From: Mesostigma viride
Taxonomy: Eukaryota > Streptophyta > Mesostigmatophyceae > Mesostigmatales > Mesostigmataceae
DNA: 64,000 nt
Reading direction: 5' to 3'
Assembly: GCA_009746045.1 (NCBI GenBank)
Contig: RPFO01000164.1
Location: 3,729,740 to 3,793,739, forward strand
A program made the position numbers and the translations under genes. The notes beneath the pieces were generated by a model, which was given only the letters and a program-made list of their open reading frames with translations, searched no databases and was not told the DNA's origin. Shown here piece by piece: positions 33,774 through 45,361 of the stretch (its first letter is position 1; the number at the start of each line of letters is the position of its first letter).

Positions 33774-33976
33774 GTCCACATCCAGGTTGTGAAATACGTG
33801 CGTATTGTCAAAATAAATACGGCAATACGCGTTTTTTGGGCCCCGACGTATTATACGCGTATTTGGTCCCGAATACGTGATTTGGACTTGGGAAATTTTC
33901 GAGGTTCGAGCCGGGGCAGTGCTTGGCGCGAGGCCAGCCGGAACGTGGCGCGGCGCCTACCTCCCCAAGATCTTCT

Positions 33977-34408
33977 TGTTAGGAGTGAGAAAACAATGTT
34001 TGCCACAAAGTTTTACTTTATTTCACTCAGATAAAAATAAGTCTCAGTCGGCAGCTGGCCGGCTGCTAGTTCCACCACAGGAGTGTGTGAGGTGTGAGGT
34101 ACTAAGAGAGCAAACAAGGTGCGTAGCTTCGCCTTTTAAACAATTCCAGGCTCAGCTACTGGGTAGCAGTTATGATCTACCTACAACGTGGCCACACCAA
34201 ACCGGTTCTTTTCTGACTGTGTGGCAGTTACAATCATAACGTGATCTCAAGCCAACCATTCACAACCAAAGTTCAAGGTCAGTCACAGAATGACTGGGTC
34301 ACTTATGGAACAGAACTTAAACATGCGGCACATGCCCGTTCATGTAGTCCAGAGCTAGCACTAAACTATAAGTACTAGTTTCAGGCAGGTGTGTCGATAC
34401 TTCTGACA
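33977..34408 (-). repeat. Copia-2, 3' LTR
   Basis: 432-bp LTR, TGTTAGG...CTGACA, identical by eye to 39927-40358. Confidence 0.9.
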
Positions 34409-34549
34409 CCCCCCTTACTCGGCACACAGGCCGGAAAACAAACTCAAGCAAGCCAGAACAAATGTTCACTAAAAGAACTGTAGTATGGGACCAGTGTCAC
34501 AGGCTAGCAAGTGTGTCCTTATGTTGTCTCATCACTAATTGCCAGTAAC

Positions 34550-37500
34550 TCAAATACCCAACAACTTGTGTCTGAGCTCCACAAAACGTGGCTCAGGTAG
34601 TGCCTTGGTGAGCATGTCGGCGATCATCGCTGCCCCAGGAAGGTGAGACACCTGAACGGTGCCATCCGCGACCTTCGCGCGAATGTAGTGGTACTTGACG
34701 TCGATGTGCTTGGTACGCCGAGGGTGAACAGGGTCTCGTGACAGAGCCACAGCACCAGTGTTGTCGCAAAACACCTGAATTGGCCCTGAGGCCGGGTCAC
34801 CCAACTCCTTGGTGATGGTGAGAAGGGGACCACCTGCTGCGTGACACCGCACAGGGCCATGTACTCGGCCTCACAGGTGGACAGGGCTGGAGTGGGCTGC
34901 TTGCGACTGGTCCACTCCACCGCAGCACCGCGGTACATGACCACGTTGCCAGTGATTGACTTGCGGTCCACAGGATCGTTTGCCCAGTCGGCATCCGAGT
35001 AGGCCACCAGCCCCCCCTGCCCCGAGTAGGACAGACCCAGGTCCTTGGTGTGTACCGCGTACTGAAGCACCCGGCGTGCCAGCCCAAGGTCGCTTACAGT
35101 AGGGTTTTTCATATTCTGAGTCAGCAGGTTGACTGCGAATGCCAGGTCAGGCCGAGTGCATCCCATCGCATACAGGAGTGCCCCGGTGATCGCTTGGTAG
35201 ACGCGAGTGTCGTCCGCGTTGAGAAGCCCCCCCTCACCACGGGGGGTGTTGGGGACGACGGGCGTCTTCACCGCCCGTGGGGAGACCCCAAAGCGCTCAG
35301 CGAGGGCCTCCAGATACGGGCCTTGGTGCAGAAAAACTGTGCGCGCCGGCGGGTCGAGGACCAGGGAGACCCCCAGAAAGAGGGAGGGGGCATCCGTCTC
35401 GGTGATCTGGAAGCGCTGGGACACCCGTTGGGTCCACTGCGATAGCCACTCCGCCGAGGAGTGGGAGACCAGGAGATCGTCGACATGGACGAAGGCAAAA
35501 CCACCAACATACAGGAACAGACACGTGTCCGTGGTGCTCTGGACAGCGCCAGTCTCATGGATGAGGTAGTCCCGGAGCGTGTGGTGCCAGTTCCGGGGCG
35601 CCTGTTTGAGCCCATAGAGGCTCCGCCGGAGGCGCCAGAGGTACGTTTGGCCAGTGGGGTCGCGCTCCTCAAAGCCCTTGGGGGGAAGGACATACACGTC
35701 CTCCTCCAACTCAGCATAGAGGAACGCGGTGCGGACATCCAGCTGCCGGATGGGGTGGCCAGCAGTGCCAGCACGAGCCAAGCCCAGGCGCACGGTGGCA
35801 GCACGGACGGTGGGAGCAAAAGTCTCACCGAAATCAATGCCCTCGCGCTGTGCAAACCCCTTGCACACAAACCGGGCCTTGCACCGCCCATCAGCTTTCT
35901 GGGCGAAGACCCACTTGGTGGGTAGGAGCTTGGCACCGCGCGGAAGATCACGCATATGCAGAAGCTCGTAAACCTGGTGCTCCTGGAGGCTGGCCAGCTC
36001 ACTCTCCATGGCCGTGCGCCATTCCGGCAAGGCAAGGGCGGCAGCGGGAGAGGAGGGCACGGACGCAGGCTGGCTATGAAAAGCAGCAGCGAAGCACAGG
36101 TCAGCGACAAGTGAGTGATGCGCGTGGATCCGTGCAGCCTTGGTGACAGGTTGATCCGGCCAGGAAGAAAGTGCGTCATCCAATACATCATCGCCCCCGA
36201 AACCAGGGGGAGCGGGGGTGTTACTGCCATGAGAAAGGTCGCCACACAAGGCAGCACCACGGGAACCCCACACGGGGAGGAGACCTGCAGAGGCACCAGG
36301 GGACGCCGGAGGAGAATAGCCGGTGCTGTCAGCCGTGCTCTCCAGGTCAACCGAGGTACTCAAATGCGGCGGAGGCATCCCCGCCCCGGCGTGTTCATAT
36401 GACGCCGCAGAACGCGAGTGGCCAGAGGCCTGTCCGCGCAACAGAGGGGCATGCTGTCGAGCATCTGACACGGTGAGGTAAGATGTCGGCGCCGAGGCAG
36501 GAGCCGGAGCCGTCGGAGCATGGCCGTTCCGCACAAGTGCCTGGATGGCCGCAGCGGCGGCCGGGGGGAGAACGAAACGCTCAGGAGTCCCCCCGATGCT
36601 GACATAGCTGTCCTCACGGCCTGCGGGCAAGGCAGTGGAGGGCGTTGCCGGCCCCCCAGAGTCCTCGGCAGAGGCAGAGGGTAACTGCAAAGGGGCAGGA
36701 GTCAGCATGTCGGCGGGAAAGAGGTCGGCCTCCGCAAAGGGGGCCGCCGGGAGCCACTGCGCAGCCTGCGGGGCCCGGTTGCGCCACGTCTCGTCGAACT
36801 GCACGTGCTTGCGCTCGATGACACGCCCGCCGCCCGTCGCCTTGTCGGGCACCCATACGAGGTAGGCCGGGGAGTCAAGCTTGTATCCCACGAAGAGGCC
36901 ATCCTCAGCGCGAGAATCAAACTTCTCACGGGCTGCCCCCTCAACCAAGACGTGGGAGGGGCAGCCAAACACACGCATGCCGGATAAATCCGCAGGGCGC
37001 CCATACATGAGGAAGTAGGGCGTTGCGTGCTCCGGGTTGCTGCGGCAGGGCAGCCTGTTGATGATGTAGATGGCGCATGCAAAGGCTAGAGCCCAGAACT
37101 CCTTGCCGAGGCCAGCATGCGCCAGCATGCTCCTGGTCATGCTAACTGCGACGCCCCAGAATCGCTCCGCCACGCCGTTCTGCTCCGGCGTATAGGGGGA
37201 CGAGAACTCTTGCCGCACGCCATACTCGGCGCAGACGGCGCGCCAGTCCTGGCCAGTGAAAACCGCGTCTTGGTCGGAGCGAAGCTCCACAGGCGCCGTG
37301 GCCGCGGACGCCCGGAACGGCTTGATCTCCGTGGCCAGGAAGTGACGCAGGCTCCCAACGGCAGCGTCCTTCGTCTTCAAGAAGTAAACCCAGTGAAAAC
37401 GAGTGGCTTCATCCGTGATGCCCAGGACATACCGCCAGTCCCCCAACACGGCAGGGGTCCGCATGGGACCTAGCAGGTCGCAGTGCAGGCGATGGCGAGG

Positions 37501-38586
37501 GGTCGCGCAGCGTGGCGTCGTGCTGGGGGGAAAGCTGCTCCGCCGCAAGTGTCCGGCAGGGCAGGAAGGACACGTGGGAGCCTTGGGACCGTGGGTCACC
37601 ATGTTTGAGGCGGGGTCGGCGGCTAGCCGAGCAATACGATCCGCGCCAGCGTGTCCGAGGCGCAGGTGCCACTGCATCAGGTCCACGGGGGCGGCTGATG
37701 TGGCGAGGGCATGGGGCGCCACCCCGCGGAGCAAGTAAATGCCGTCACACTCCACGAGGGGGAACGTGCGGGTCCCCAAAGTGAGGCGCAGGTGCTTAAA
37801 GTCCACATCATGGCCGGCTTTAAAGAGCTGGCTCACCGAGAGTAGGCGGGCCTGAAGGCCTGGGACATACAAAGCTGGGCCGAGGTGCACGTCCGGGGTG
37901 CCGAGCCGGAGAAGCAGAGGGCCCCTGCCGCCCGCATGCAGATTGCCGCCCGAGCCGGTGATGCGCAGCCGGAAGGCGGGATCAAATCCATCGCCAAAGT
38001 CCGCCCGGTGAGGCGTCATGTGGTACGTGGCACCCGTGTCAACCACCCACTCCGGGGCACACCTAGCCGAGGCCGTTGCGGCCGTGTGAAGCACAGAAGG
38101 AGCGGTGGTTGAGGAACCAGCCGTCGAGTCCGAGGAGGTGCTGGGGCGGGGTGCCGAGAGACGACTGCCCGAGCGGGACGGGGAAGGCGCAAGGCCGTGC
38201 ACTGGACGAAGCGAGGCCTGCCCGTGAGGCTGCACACCGTCGCGCAGGGAAGCACCTAAAGGGTTGGCGCGCAGGGAAGCACACAAAGGGCCTCGACCCA
38301 CGTGGAACGCGTACGTCGTCTCCAAGGGAGGCAGGCCTGCGTCGGTGTGATGGGCGTGCCCGGCGCCGTCACCGCGGAGGTGAGCAGGGCGCTGGGCGGG
38401 ATGGGCAGTCCAGCAGGTGGCGGCGTCATGTCCAGGCTTGGCGCAGACGGAGCAGGGCGGCCCGCGACCACGCCCGACCCCTGCGCCACCACCGCGACCA
38501 CCACCGCGCCCGCCGCGCCCCCCGCTGCTGCCGCCATGGCTGTGGCCGTTGCCGTGGCCATTGCCGTGGGCGCGGCCGTTGCCATG

Positions 38587-38634
<48 letters not shown>

Positions 38635-38651
38635 TCCGTTGCCGGTGCCGT

Positions 38652-38682
<31 letters not shown>

Positions 38683-39698
38683 TCCGTTGCTGCTGCCGTT
38701 GCCGTTGCCGCGGGCACCGCCATGCCGTGGGCCACGCCCCCGGCCAGGGGTATGGTATGCGTGGTTGGAGGCAGAGCCAGAATCTGCAGGGGACGGGAGG
38801 CCACCCGTCAGCAGATCTTCAACTTCCATCAGGCGCTGCCGCAGGACCGGAACAGTCTCGACCTCGTCAAGACGGAGGGAGATTAGCGCGGGCCTGTACT
38901 CGGCGCGCAGACCGCTGAGGACGCTGGCAATGAAGGCAGCGACTGGGAACGTAATGCCTGCAGCCTGTAGCTTGGCGTACAGCAGTTCCGAGCGGTTCAC
39001 ATACGGCTCCACAGTCTCGCGAGCAGTTTGACGAAGTTGGGCCATTTGTTTCCACAAGTCCAGACGCATGGACTTGGTGAGCTTGCCATGCTCATAGACC
39101 TGGATGAGCTTGGTGATGGCCAGACTGCCCAGGCGACGATCCAGGGGGAGCGTCTGCATCAAGGCACGCGCAGGCCCATCGACGACGGCCAACAAGGCAA
39201 CGTAAAGGAGCCGATCCAGTTGCACGTTCTGGACAACACCTGCCAGCACTCCAAGGAGGCCAGCATAAAGGGAAACAAGGCCCAAGAAATGGTCCTTAAA
39301 AGGGATCCACAGCGTCCAATCTGAGCCGGTAAAAACCTTGACCCCACGAACATCCTTCAAAAGCTCCTTGCAAGCCACAAAGGAGGCTCGGGCGGGGCCC
39401 CCCCCGCCGTACCGCGGCTCAAACCACCACCGTCAACCGCCGGATTCTCACCGTCGGGAGCACCGTGGGCGGCGTCCTCGTCACCACCTGGCGGGTGCAA
39501 AGCCAGGGCAGCCAGCCCAGCTGCTGCGTCAAAAAATACTTCGCCTGGGAGACCCGAATCGGTAAGAGTTACGGATGATGCAGTCAAAGCGGCCAGACCG
39601 GCAGCGTCATCGGCATCAAAATCGTTACTGCCAGCAGCGCGACCCGCGGAAGCGACCTGGCTGCGAGTGCCGGAAGCCATTCCAGCAAAAAAAAGCAA
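34550..39698 (-). other. Copia-2, gag-pol fossil
   Basis: Polyprotein region in element sense from about 39680 to 34555. Gag has an Asn-Gly repeat (38520-38720) and a CCHC knuckle (CSVCAKPGHDAATC, near 38420-38460). The protease motif WVVDTGATYH is near 38030. The integrase has an HHCC-type start, DLLGPM, ITDEATRFHWVYF and EQNGVAERF (37850-36900). Copia-type RT has KARFVCKGFAQREG, YGLKQAPRNW and FVHVDDLLV (35990-35250). RNase H has YSDADWA, STCEAEYMAL and DVKYHYIRAKV (35010-34560). Order and length (~1.6 kaa) match Ty1/Copia. Looks almost whole, with about one or two breaks. Confidence 0.85.
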
Positions 39699-39926
39699 AA
39701 AACTCCGGAAAAAAAGGTAACGTTGGCCAATAGATTCCGGCCAGGAATCGAACCAAGCACCTTTCGTATCACGCGCCAGACGGGAATCAAACCTCCGCCT
39801 ACGCTGTCGTCATGCAAATCTCGCCGAAATACACAAATCTAAAGTCAACCGCGAGCAGAGCCTCGGGAAACGACTTTTACCAGCGGTAAGCAGGTCGAAA
39901 GGCGTGCGAACCGCACTCCGATGCCA

Positions 39927-40358
39927 TGTTAGGAGTGAGAAAACAATGTTTGCCACAAAGTTTTACTTTATTTCACTCAGATAAAAATAAGTCTCAGTCG
40001 GCAGCTGGCCGGCTGCTAGTTCCACCACAGGAGTGTGTGAGGTGTGAGGTACTAAGAGAGCAAACAAGGTGCGTAGCTTCGCCTTTTAAACAATTCCAGG
40101 CTCAGCTACTGGGTAGCAGTTATGATCTACCTACAACGTGGCCACACCAAACCGGTTCTTTTCTGACTGTGTGGCAGTTACAATCATAACGTGATCTCAA
40201 GCCAACCATTCACAACCAAAGTTCAAGGTCAGTCACAGAATGACTGGGTCACTTATGGAACAGAACTTAAACATGCGGCACATGCCCGTTCATGTAGTCC
40301 AGAGCTAGCACTAAACTATAAGTACTAGTTTCAGGCAGGTGTGTCGATACTTCTGACA
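39927..40358 (-). repeat. Copia-2, 5' LTR
   Basis: 432-bp partner LTR; the adjacent plus strand ends ...CTCCGATGCCA, the complement of the primer-binding site. Confidence 0.9.
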
Positions 40359-40811
40359 CTTCTACTATGCAAACTAGGCTCGATTGCTACAAACTAGGCT
40401 TTTCGTCAGTCCCGAGTCCAGTCTATACGGATTTTAAGTTAAAACCGAACCGGTCATTTTTAGCTGAAAATTGGGTCCGGAGGTAAAAATTTCAGTCTAT
40501 ACGAAACTAAACTGTCTGGACCGCAAGTAGAGTGGTTCCCGCCAAGTCGATGACGTGGCGCCAGCTCCGTGCCCGGGCAATCAGGCAATTACAGGCAATT
40601 GAACCCAAAACACTGACGGCGGGGAAGGGGAAGATGACCCGCGGTCGCCAGCCATGGCGGACAATGCCGAAGGAGATGGACCATTTCTGCCACCCGAAGC
40701 GCGACATCATTGCGTGCCATGCGGAGTCGCCCATGGGAAAACGCCGAAGTGGACGATGAGAGAAAAAGCGCGTTTCGGGCATGTCCTAATTGACGAAAGC
40801 ATCCGAGCAGC

Positions 40812-42020
40812 GTATTTTAAAGGATATATATCGGTTTCTTTTTACTTTTTATGATGATTTGTAGTCGTAAACTTGCAAGGGTGGCCAGAAATCGCCGAAT
40901 CTAGCGACCATGCTGCACAACTTTGGTGTGCCATTTTGCGGCCACCGCCTGGGCTAAGGTAATGCCAGCCATGCCAGGTAAAGCTGAGTTATCGTTTCCT
41001 TGTCGACGTAAGACGTTTATGTGTACGTTCTAGCTTGTGTAGCACATTCTTTTTGCATTATTCATGTTCTTTCTTGACCATGGCCTGGCCCCTTCCTAAA
41101 ACACCATTCTTAGATGCCTCCCTCAGTCAGTTGACCTGCCATAGTGTGATGGTGATAAGTTTTAGAGGCTGTATGGGTTTGAATACCTCCATATATGTTT
41201 GTTATACATTTCCCACACACATATTGCATGAGTGTGAGGCAGTTGGCTGGTCTCTGTGGCATCATCAAGCATGTAACCGGTGAGTACAAGCTTCCCATTG
41301 TCAGTGAGCATGTGCCACCAGGTGTGCTGGCCATCACCTGGCAAGCTATAGCAGCTTAGGCCTAGTTAATCCTTGCTAGGGCAAGCTGAAATAGGCTTCA
41401 CATCACTAGTTTGTTGGTGGCTGCCTCCTAGAATGCATGCCTTGCGTAGGGTGTCCGTACCACGTTACCTACGTGCATGGACAAGGTGGCACCTGCACAT
41501 AGGTGCCATGTAAGGGCAGTGTGATGATGCAGTTATGTTTCCCCATCATTGTGGAAGGGAAATGTATTGTATGGCATGGTTGGTGGCCTTATTAGTAGGT
41601 AGTATGCCAAGCCCTACCCCCTTGGTTGCTTTTTACCAACGGTACCCCTACGGGCTGTACTGGGTGTACGTAGCTGCTGGTATACCCAACCAAGTGATGA
41701 CCCCAATGGCTCAAACTGCTCAGCAACTAATTGTTTATCATCCCTGAAGTGGTAAGTGCCTAGCTCTTAGAACATGATTAAAAATACACATTCTACCAAA
41801 ACTGAAAACGCGCGTCTTGACCGCCCTGACTTTGACGGTAGTTATACATGGCCTACTCTGAATATATGTAAGGTTGTGATGTATCAACCCGAAGAGCAAC
41901 TCATGCACATGCTTGGCCCCCAAGGACAGCCATTGGATATGGGTAGGTTGGATGGCGTCTGGTTTTCAAAGTTGTGAAGTTACAACCGATGCATCGGCAG
42001 TATTTCTGCCCATTTAGGGG
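40812..42020 (-). mobile_element. TTAA-flanked element, partial copy 2
   Basis: Inverted partial copy of 5293-6981. One terminus is intact: ...CATTTAGGGG at 42020 followed by TTAA (42021-42024). Homology to copy 1 fades near 40812, beyond which the other terminus is not found. No transposase. Confidence 0.6.
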
Positions 42021-42117
42021 TTAAGTTTGACAACTGTGATGACTACCATTGCACATGCATCCTTTTTGACATTACAATAGCGGGATTAGGCAACATTCTC
42101 ATCCTCACCGCTTGCGG

Positions 42118-42853
42118 GTAAAAAAAACTGGCAACCAAACACCATGCCACACGTGGCACACTCAAGCATACACCAAGGTGGGTAATAAAAACTGGCAACC
42201 AAACACCATGCCACACGTGGCACACTCAAGCATACACCAAGGTGGGTAAAAAAAACTGGCAACCAAACACCATGCCACACGTGGCACACTCAAGCATTAT
42301 ACACCAAGGTGGGTAAAAAAAACTGGCAACCAAACACCATGCCACACGTGGCACACTCAAGCATACACCAAGGTGGGTAAAAAAAAATGGCAACCAAACA
42401 CCATGCCACACGTGGCACACTCAAGCATTATACACCAAGGTGGGTAAAAAAAACTGGCAACCAAACACCATGCCACACGTGGCACACTCAAGCATACACC
42501 AAGGTGGGTAAAAAAAACTGGCAACCAAACACCATGCCACACGTGGCACACTCAAGCATACACCAAGGTGGGTAAAAGAAACTGGCAACCAAACACCATG
42601 CCACACGTGGCACACTCAAGCATTATACACCAAGGTGGGTAAAAAAAACTGGCAACCAAACACCATGCCACACGTGGCACACTCAAGCATTATACACCAA
42701 GGTGGGTAAAAGAAACTGGCAACCAAACACCATGCCACACGTGGCACACTCAAGCATTATACACCAAGGTGGGTAAAAAAAACTGGCAACCAAACACCAT
42801 GCCACACGTGGCACACTCAAGCATTATACACCAAGGTGGGTAAAAAAAACTGG
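42118..42853. repeat. 62/65-bp tandem satellite, about 11 units
   Basis: Eleven full units and one partial of a 62- or 65-bp sequence: GGTGGGTAAAAAAAACTGGC, AACCAAACACCATGCCACA, CGTGGCACACTCAAGCA, with or without TTA before TACACCAA. Each unit holds one CACGTG G-box. Units are nearly identical, so amplification is recent. It abuts the Harbinger transposase 3' end. Confidence 0.9.
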
Positions 42854-43660
42854 CTAGCATGTTGCATGTCGTAGGTCACATGTCAATGCACGGTGAAGGA
42901 TGCCAAAGCGGTGAATAAGAATCCCAAATGCACGCTCTATGACCTGCCTGCACAAAGAGATGTAATAGTTACATGCGTCCTCTTGGACGCTGAGACCCCT
43001 TCCTGGGTAGGGAGTCACAAGCCAAGGCTTGATGATGTATGCCTCATCTGCCACTATGTAGAATCCTTCTGGCAGGCCAACACGTGCCAATTCCGTGTGC
43101 AAAGAGCTGACACGAAATGCGACACTGTCATTGGTACTGCCGCAACATTTGTTGGAGCCATACAGAAAACGACATTTCGAATCGCACACAGCTTGCATGA
43201 CAAGCGCATAAAACCCCTTACGATTCTAGTACTGCCTGGGGTTCGCTACCTCCGACTTGAAGGTTTTTTTTTATCTTGATTGCGATACCATCGAGCGCAC
43301 CAACACAACCATCAACAACTCCCCTGGTCGTCTGGTGGAATCGAAACCATCGGCCAAACGCGACAGTTCTCCCGAATCATCCGTGGTTGCGAGTGCGCTT
43401 CTCATTAGCAGCTCGCGGCAAGCCAAACCGACTTACGTAGGGCTTGGAAACGTGCACCACGCCTGGAGAGACCTCTTTATCCTGTACGCCTTCGCATCAT
43501 CTTCAAATCATGCAAATCATTCCAGTCCTCCCTGTCAATCCTGTCCTCGTCGGGCTTGCGCATAAGGTGGTATGACTGGCGAGACATTATGGCCGCGTGT
43601 TTTCGTGCTTTAAATACGCAACTGAAATGGTCGGAATTACCAACTGCAATGGCACACACA
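42854..43660 (-). pseudogene. Harbinger (DDE_4) transposase, broken
   Basis: Frame 43198-42854 shows the Harbinger catalytic region: QAVCDSKCRFL, GSTNDSVAFRVSSL, VADEAYIIKPWLVTPY and RQVIERAFGIL. These match the family pattern of D-containing GS-x-HDS, the DxGY-like block, PWLxTPY and the E of RxxVERAFG. Frame 43659-43477 resembles the family N-terminus. The middle part is split between frames, and the C-terminus ends at the satellite. The partner Myb-like protein of Harbinger elements is not seen. Not expected to be active. Confidence 0.7.
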
Positions 43661-44095
43661 GCTATGGCAACCAGCCTTCACGTCGGTAGCAGCAGCCCGA
43701 CCACCAGGGTTTTCCCGCCAATTATTCCTTTTTAACTTTTAACTCCGAAAAAAAAATAACAGGGGTCCGTGGCCAAGCCCGTCTGGAGTTATTTTTTATC
43801 TCCGGTGAGTTAAAACCGCAAGTTATTTTTCACCGTTGGATGAAAACCGGCCCTCAATCTCACCGTCCATTGTTTCCCGCCACTTTTAACTCCGCGAAGT
43901 TAAATCCCGTATAGACCGGGCCTCACTCCAGTTCATAATGACTTGTGCAAGAATAACCTTACTGACTGACTGACATAATGACTTGGCAGTTGGCAAGCAA
44001 ACTGAAATTTCCATACACGGAGAGAGTGCCAGCAAGATGAAAATGCCAGCTGTGTTGGGAACGTGTGGCACGTAATATAGCCTGTATGATGAATA

Positions 44096-44754
44096 TTGCA
44101 TGGCGGTGTGCCATCGGATTTTGTGCTAGTTGTCAAACGTGTTTTTGCAGCCATGCCACACAAAGTGCCGGTGCATAAATTTGTAGATCAAAAGACTGTC
44201 ACGGTGAAGGATGCTCTGGGGAATACGGTTTCGCAGGTCAAGTTTAGCTGCTCATTTTGCGGCCACAATTTTACCAGTGGCGATGGCAAGCAGATCAGTG
44301 CGACCAGGATGCGCGCACATTTTGCGAGCATCGCAGGGCAGGGCATAGACGCCTGCCCTGACGCAAAGATTGGGCAGAAACGGAAGCTAGACTTCCAGGA
44401 GTTGTGGGCAAGTAGGCCGGGCTGAAGGCGAAGAAGCAGCGGCACCTGAGCTTCAGGGCAGTGGCGGAGAGCGGCCAGGGCCTTGCTTCGGGGTCGGCCA
44501 TTGCAGGTGATCCTCGCCAGCAGACAATCACGAGGTTTGTGAACCCCACAAACGAAGAGGAGTGCCAGCTCCTGGTGGCCAACTTCTTTGTTGAGAACGC
44601 AATTTCCTTTCACGCGGCTCAGAGCCGCCCTTTCAAGGCGATGATTTCCGGCCTGAGTCAGTACAAAGGGCTGATCACTGCTCCCAGTCGGTGGCTGCTG
44701 GCAGGCAAACTTCTTCAGAAGCAAAAGACAAGGAAATTAGTTATTCATTCATGA
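44096..44754 (+). pseudogene. hAT transposase N-terminus with BED finger, truncated
   Basis: Frame 44096-44425 contains a BED-type zinc finger: KFSCSFCGHNF, then RMRAHFASIAGQGIDAC (C-x2-C...H...C spacing), near 44250-44360. Frame 44461-44754 continues with QTITRFVNP, LLVANFFVENAISFHAA and RPFKAMISGL, the conserved segment after the BED domain in hAT transposases. A frameshift separates the two near 44425-44460. The RNase-H-like catalytic core and dimerisation domain are absent. Position and strand fit the hAT ends at 33782 and 45050. Confidence 0.7.
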
Positions 44755-45058
44755 CCCATTTTGATATAGGATGATCAGATTTGATAGCTCGTTGTCTCAT
44801 TCATGCATGGTAATGGTTGTCAGTGTTCTGACTTGACTGCACCTTGCCATGAGTGGTAACCATATTGCATAACTATACCCTAAAGCCTCAAACCCAAAAG
44901 GCCCATTCATAACCATGCTCTAAAGGCCGAATTGCACACTGTCGTTCGTATTTTGCCGTATTCAAGCCGACGTATTCTGCCGGGGTCTACGTATATACCC
45001 GTATTTTTGAGGCCGACGTATTTGACGTACCGACGTATTTCACAACCTGGGTCCACAT

Positions 45059-45350
45059 CGTCGGCGGTGTCAGGAAGCCAGCTCCCCAACAGCTTGAAGC
45101 GGTCGCGGAGCGGGACCTCCGTCCCGTCGAGCAGGCGCGGCAGCGGTGGTTTACTGGATGCCCCTATCACCATCGCCTCAGTTTTGACACTAATCTCCAG
45201 CCCCACCGCCCGCGCCTCCAGGCCCAGGCAGTCCAGCCAGGTCTGAATGTGCGCGGGGCTCTCGATGAGGGTGGTATCATCCGCATAAATCAGGTCGGCA
45301 AGGCGGTAACCAGGTCTAACCCCGCCATGTTCTTTCACGTTAAGGATGTG
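45059..45350 (-). pseudogene. LINE ORF2 fragment (copy b), RT motif C side
   Basis: Continues copy b beyond the hAT insertion. Frame with GYRLADLIYADDTTLI (motif C), HIQTWLDCLGLEARAVGLEI and RFKLLGSWLPDTADD. It ends (5'-truncation) at 45350 next to the TSD. Highly similar to 48690-48970. Confidence 0.75.
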
Positions 45351-45361
45351 TCTCGCCGCAT

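Larger units (their letters stand above)
33977..40358 (-). mobile_element. Copia-2: young Ty1/Copia retrotransposon
   Basis: Minus-strand LTR element with TSD CTTCT (33972-33976, 40359-40363). The 432-bp LTRs (TGTTAGG...CTGACA) look identical, so the insertion is very recent. Next to the 5' LTR (39927) the element-sense strand starts TGGCATCGGAGTG, a plausible tRNA primer site. Canonical order gag, protease, integrase, RT, RNase H. The copy looks nearly whole, with about one or two breaks. It lies inside the hAT element. Confidence 0.9.
40410..43925 (-). mobile_element. PIF/Harbinger remains
   Basis: Contains a Harbinger-type transposase (42854-43660). The word GTCTATACGG occurs near 40425 and inverted near 43905-43920, both followed inward by an ATTTAA-type stretch, so these may be the decayed inverted ends. 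I cannot define a 3-bp target duplication with confidence. Between them lie a partial TTAA-element copy (40812-42020) and a satellite (42118-42853). Confidence 0.45.
33782..45050 (+). mobile_element. hAT DNA transposon, nested and internally disrupted
   Basis: 8-bp TSD GTCCACAT (33774-33781, 45051-45058) and an 18-bp perfect terminal inverted repeat CCAGGTTGTGAAATACGT, both hallmarks of hAT. Subterminal DNA on both sides is full of AATACG/TACGT words, likely transposase binding sites. A BED zinc finger and hAT N-terminal region lie at 44096-44754; the catalytic domain is absent. It hosts Copia-2 (33977-40358) and PIF/Harbinger remains (about 40410-43925). Confidence 0.8.
32108..45350 (-). mobile_element. 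LINE copy b (5'-truncated), heavily nested
   Basis: Copy of the LINE family seen most fully at 45908-52309. TSD TCTCGCCGCAT at 32097-32107 and 45351-45361. Its own sequence is 32108-32384 (3' tail and end of ORF2), 33267-33781 and 45059-45350; the rest is inserted material. Younger insertions: LINE copy a (32385-33254) and a hAT transposon (33782-45050). It is 5'-truncated within the RT region, upstream of the YADD box. The tail is an AT-rich ATTTA-type repeat. Confidence 0.75.

Noticed and set aside
38076-39031. Long plus-strand frames with Arg-Cys or Pro-Leu repeats.
   Set aside because: Antisense shadows of the Asn-Gly repeat of the Copia-2 gag.
39720-39800. Two GGTTCGATTCC-like words in tandem on the minus strand, resembling tRNA T-arms.
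   Set aside because: The acceptor and T-stem pairings do not form; they lie in the leader of Copia-2. Not called as a tRNA gene.
42086-42615. Several overlapping open frames of about 60 residues rich in Trp/Cys/Phe.
   Set aside because: They are translations of the 62/65-bp satellite, whose units happen to lack stops.
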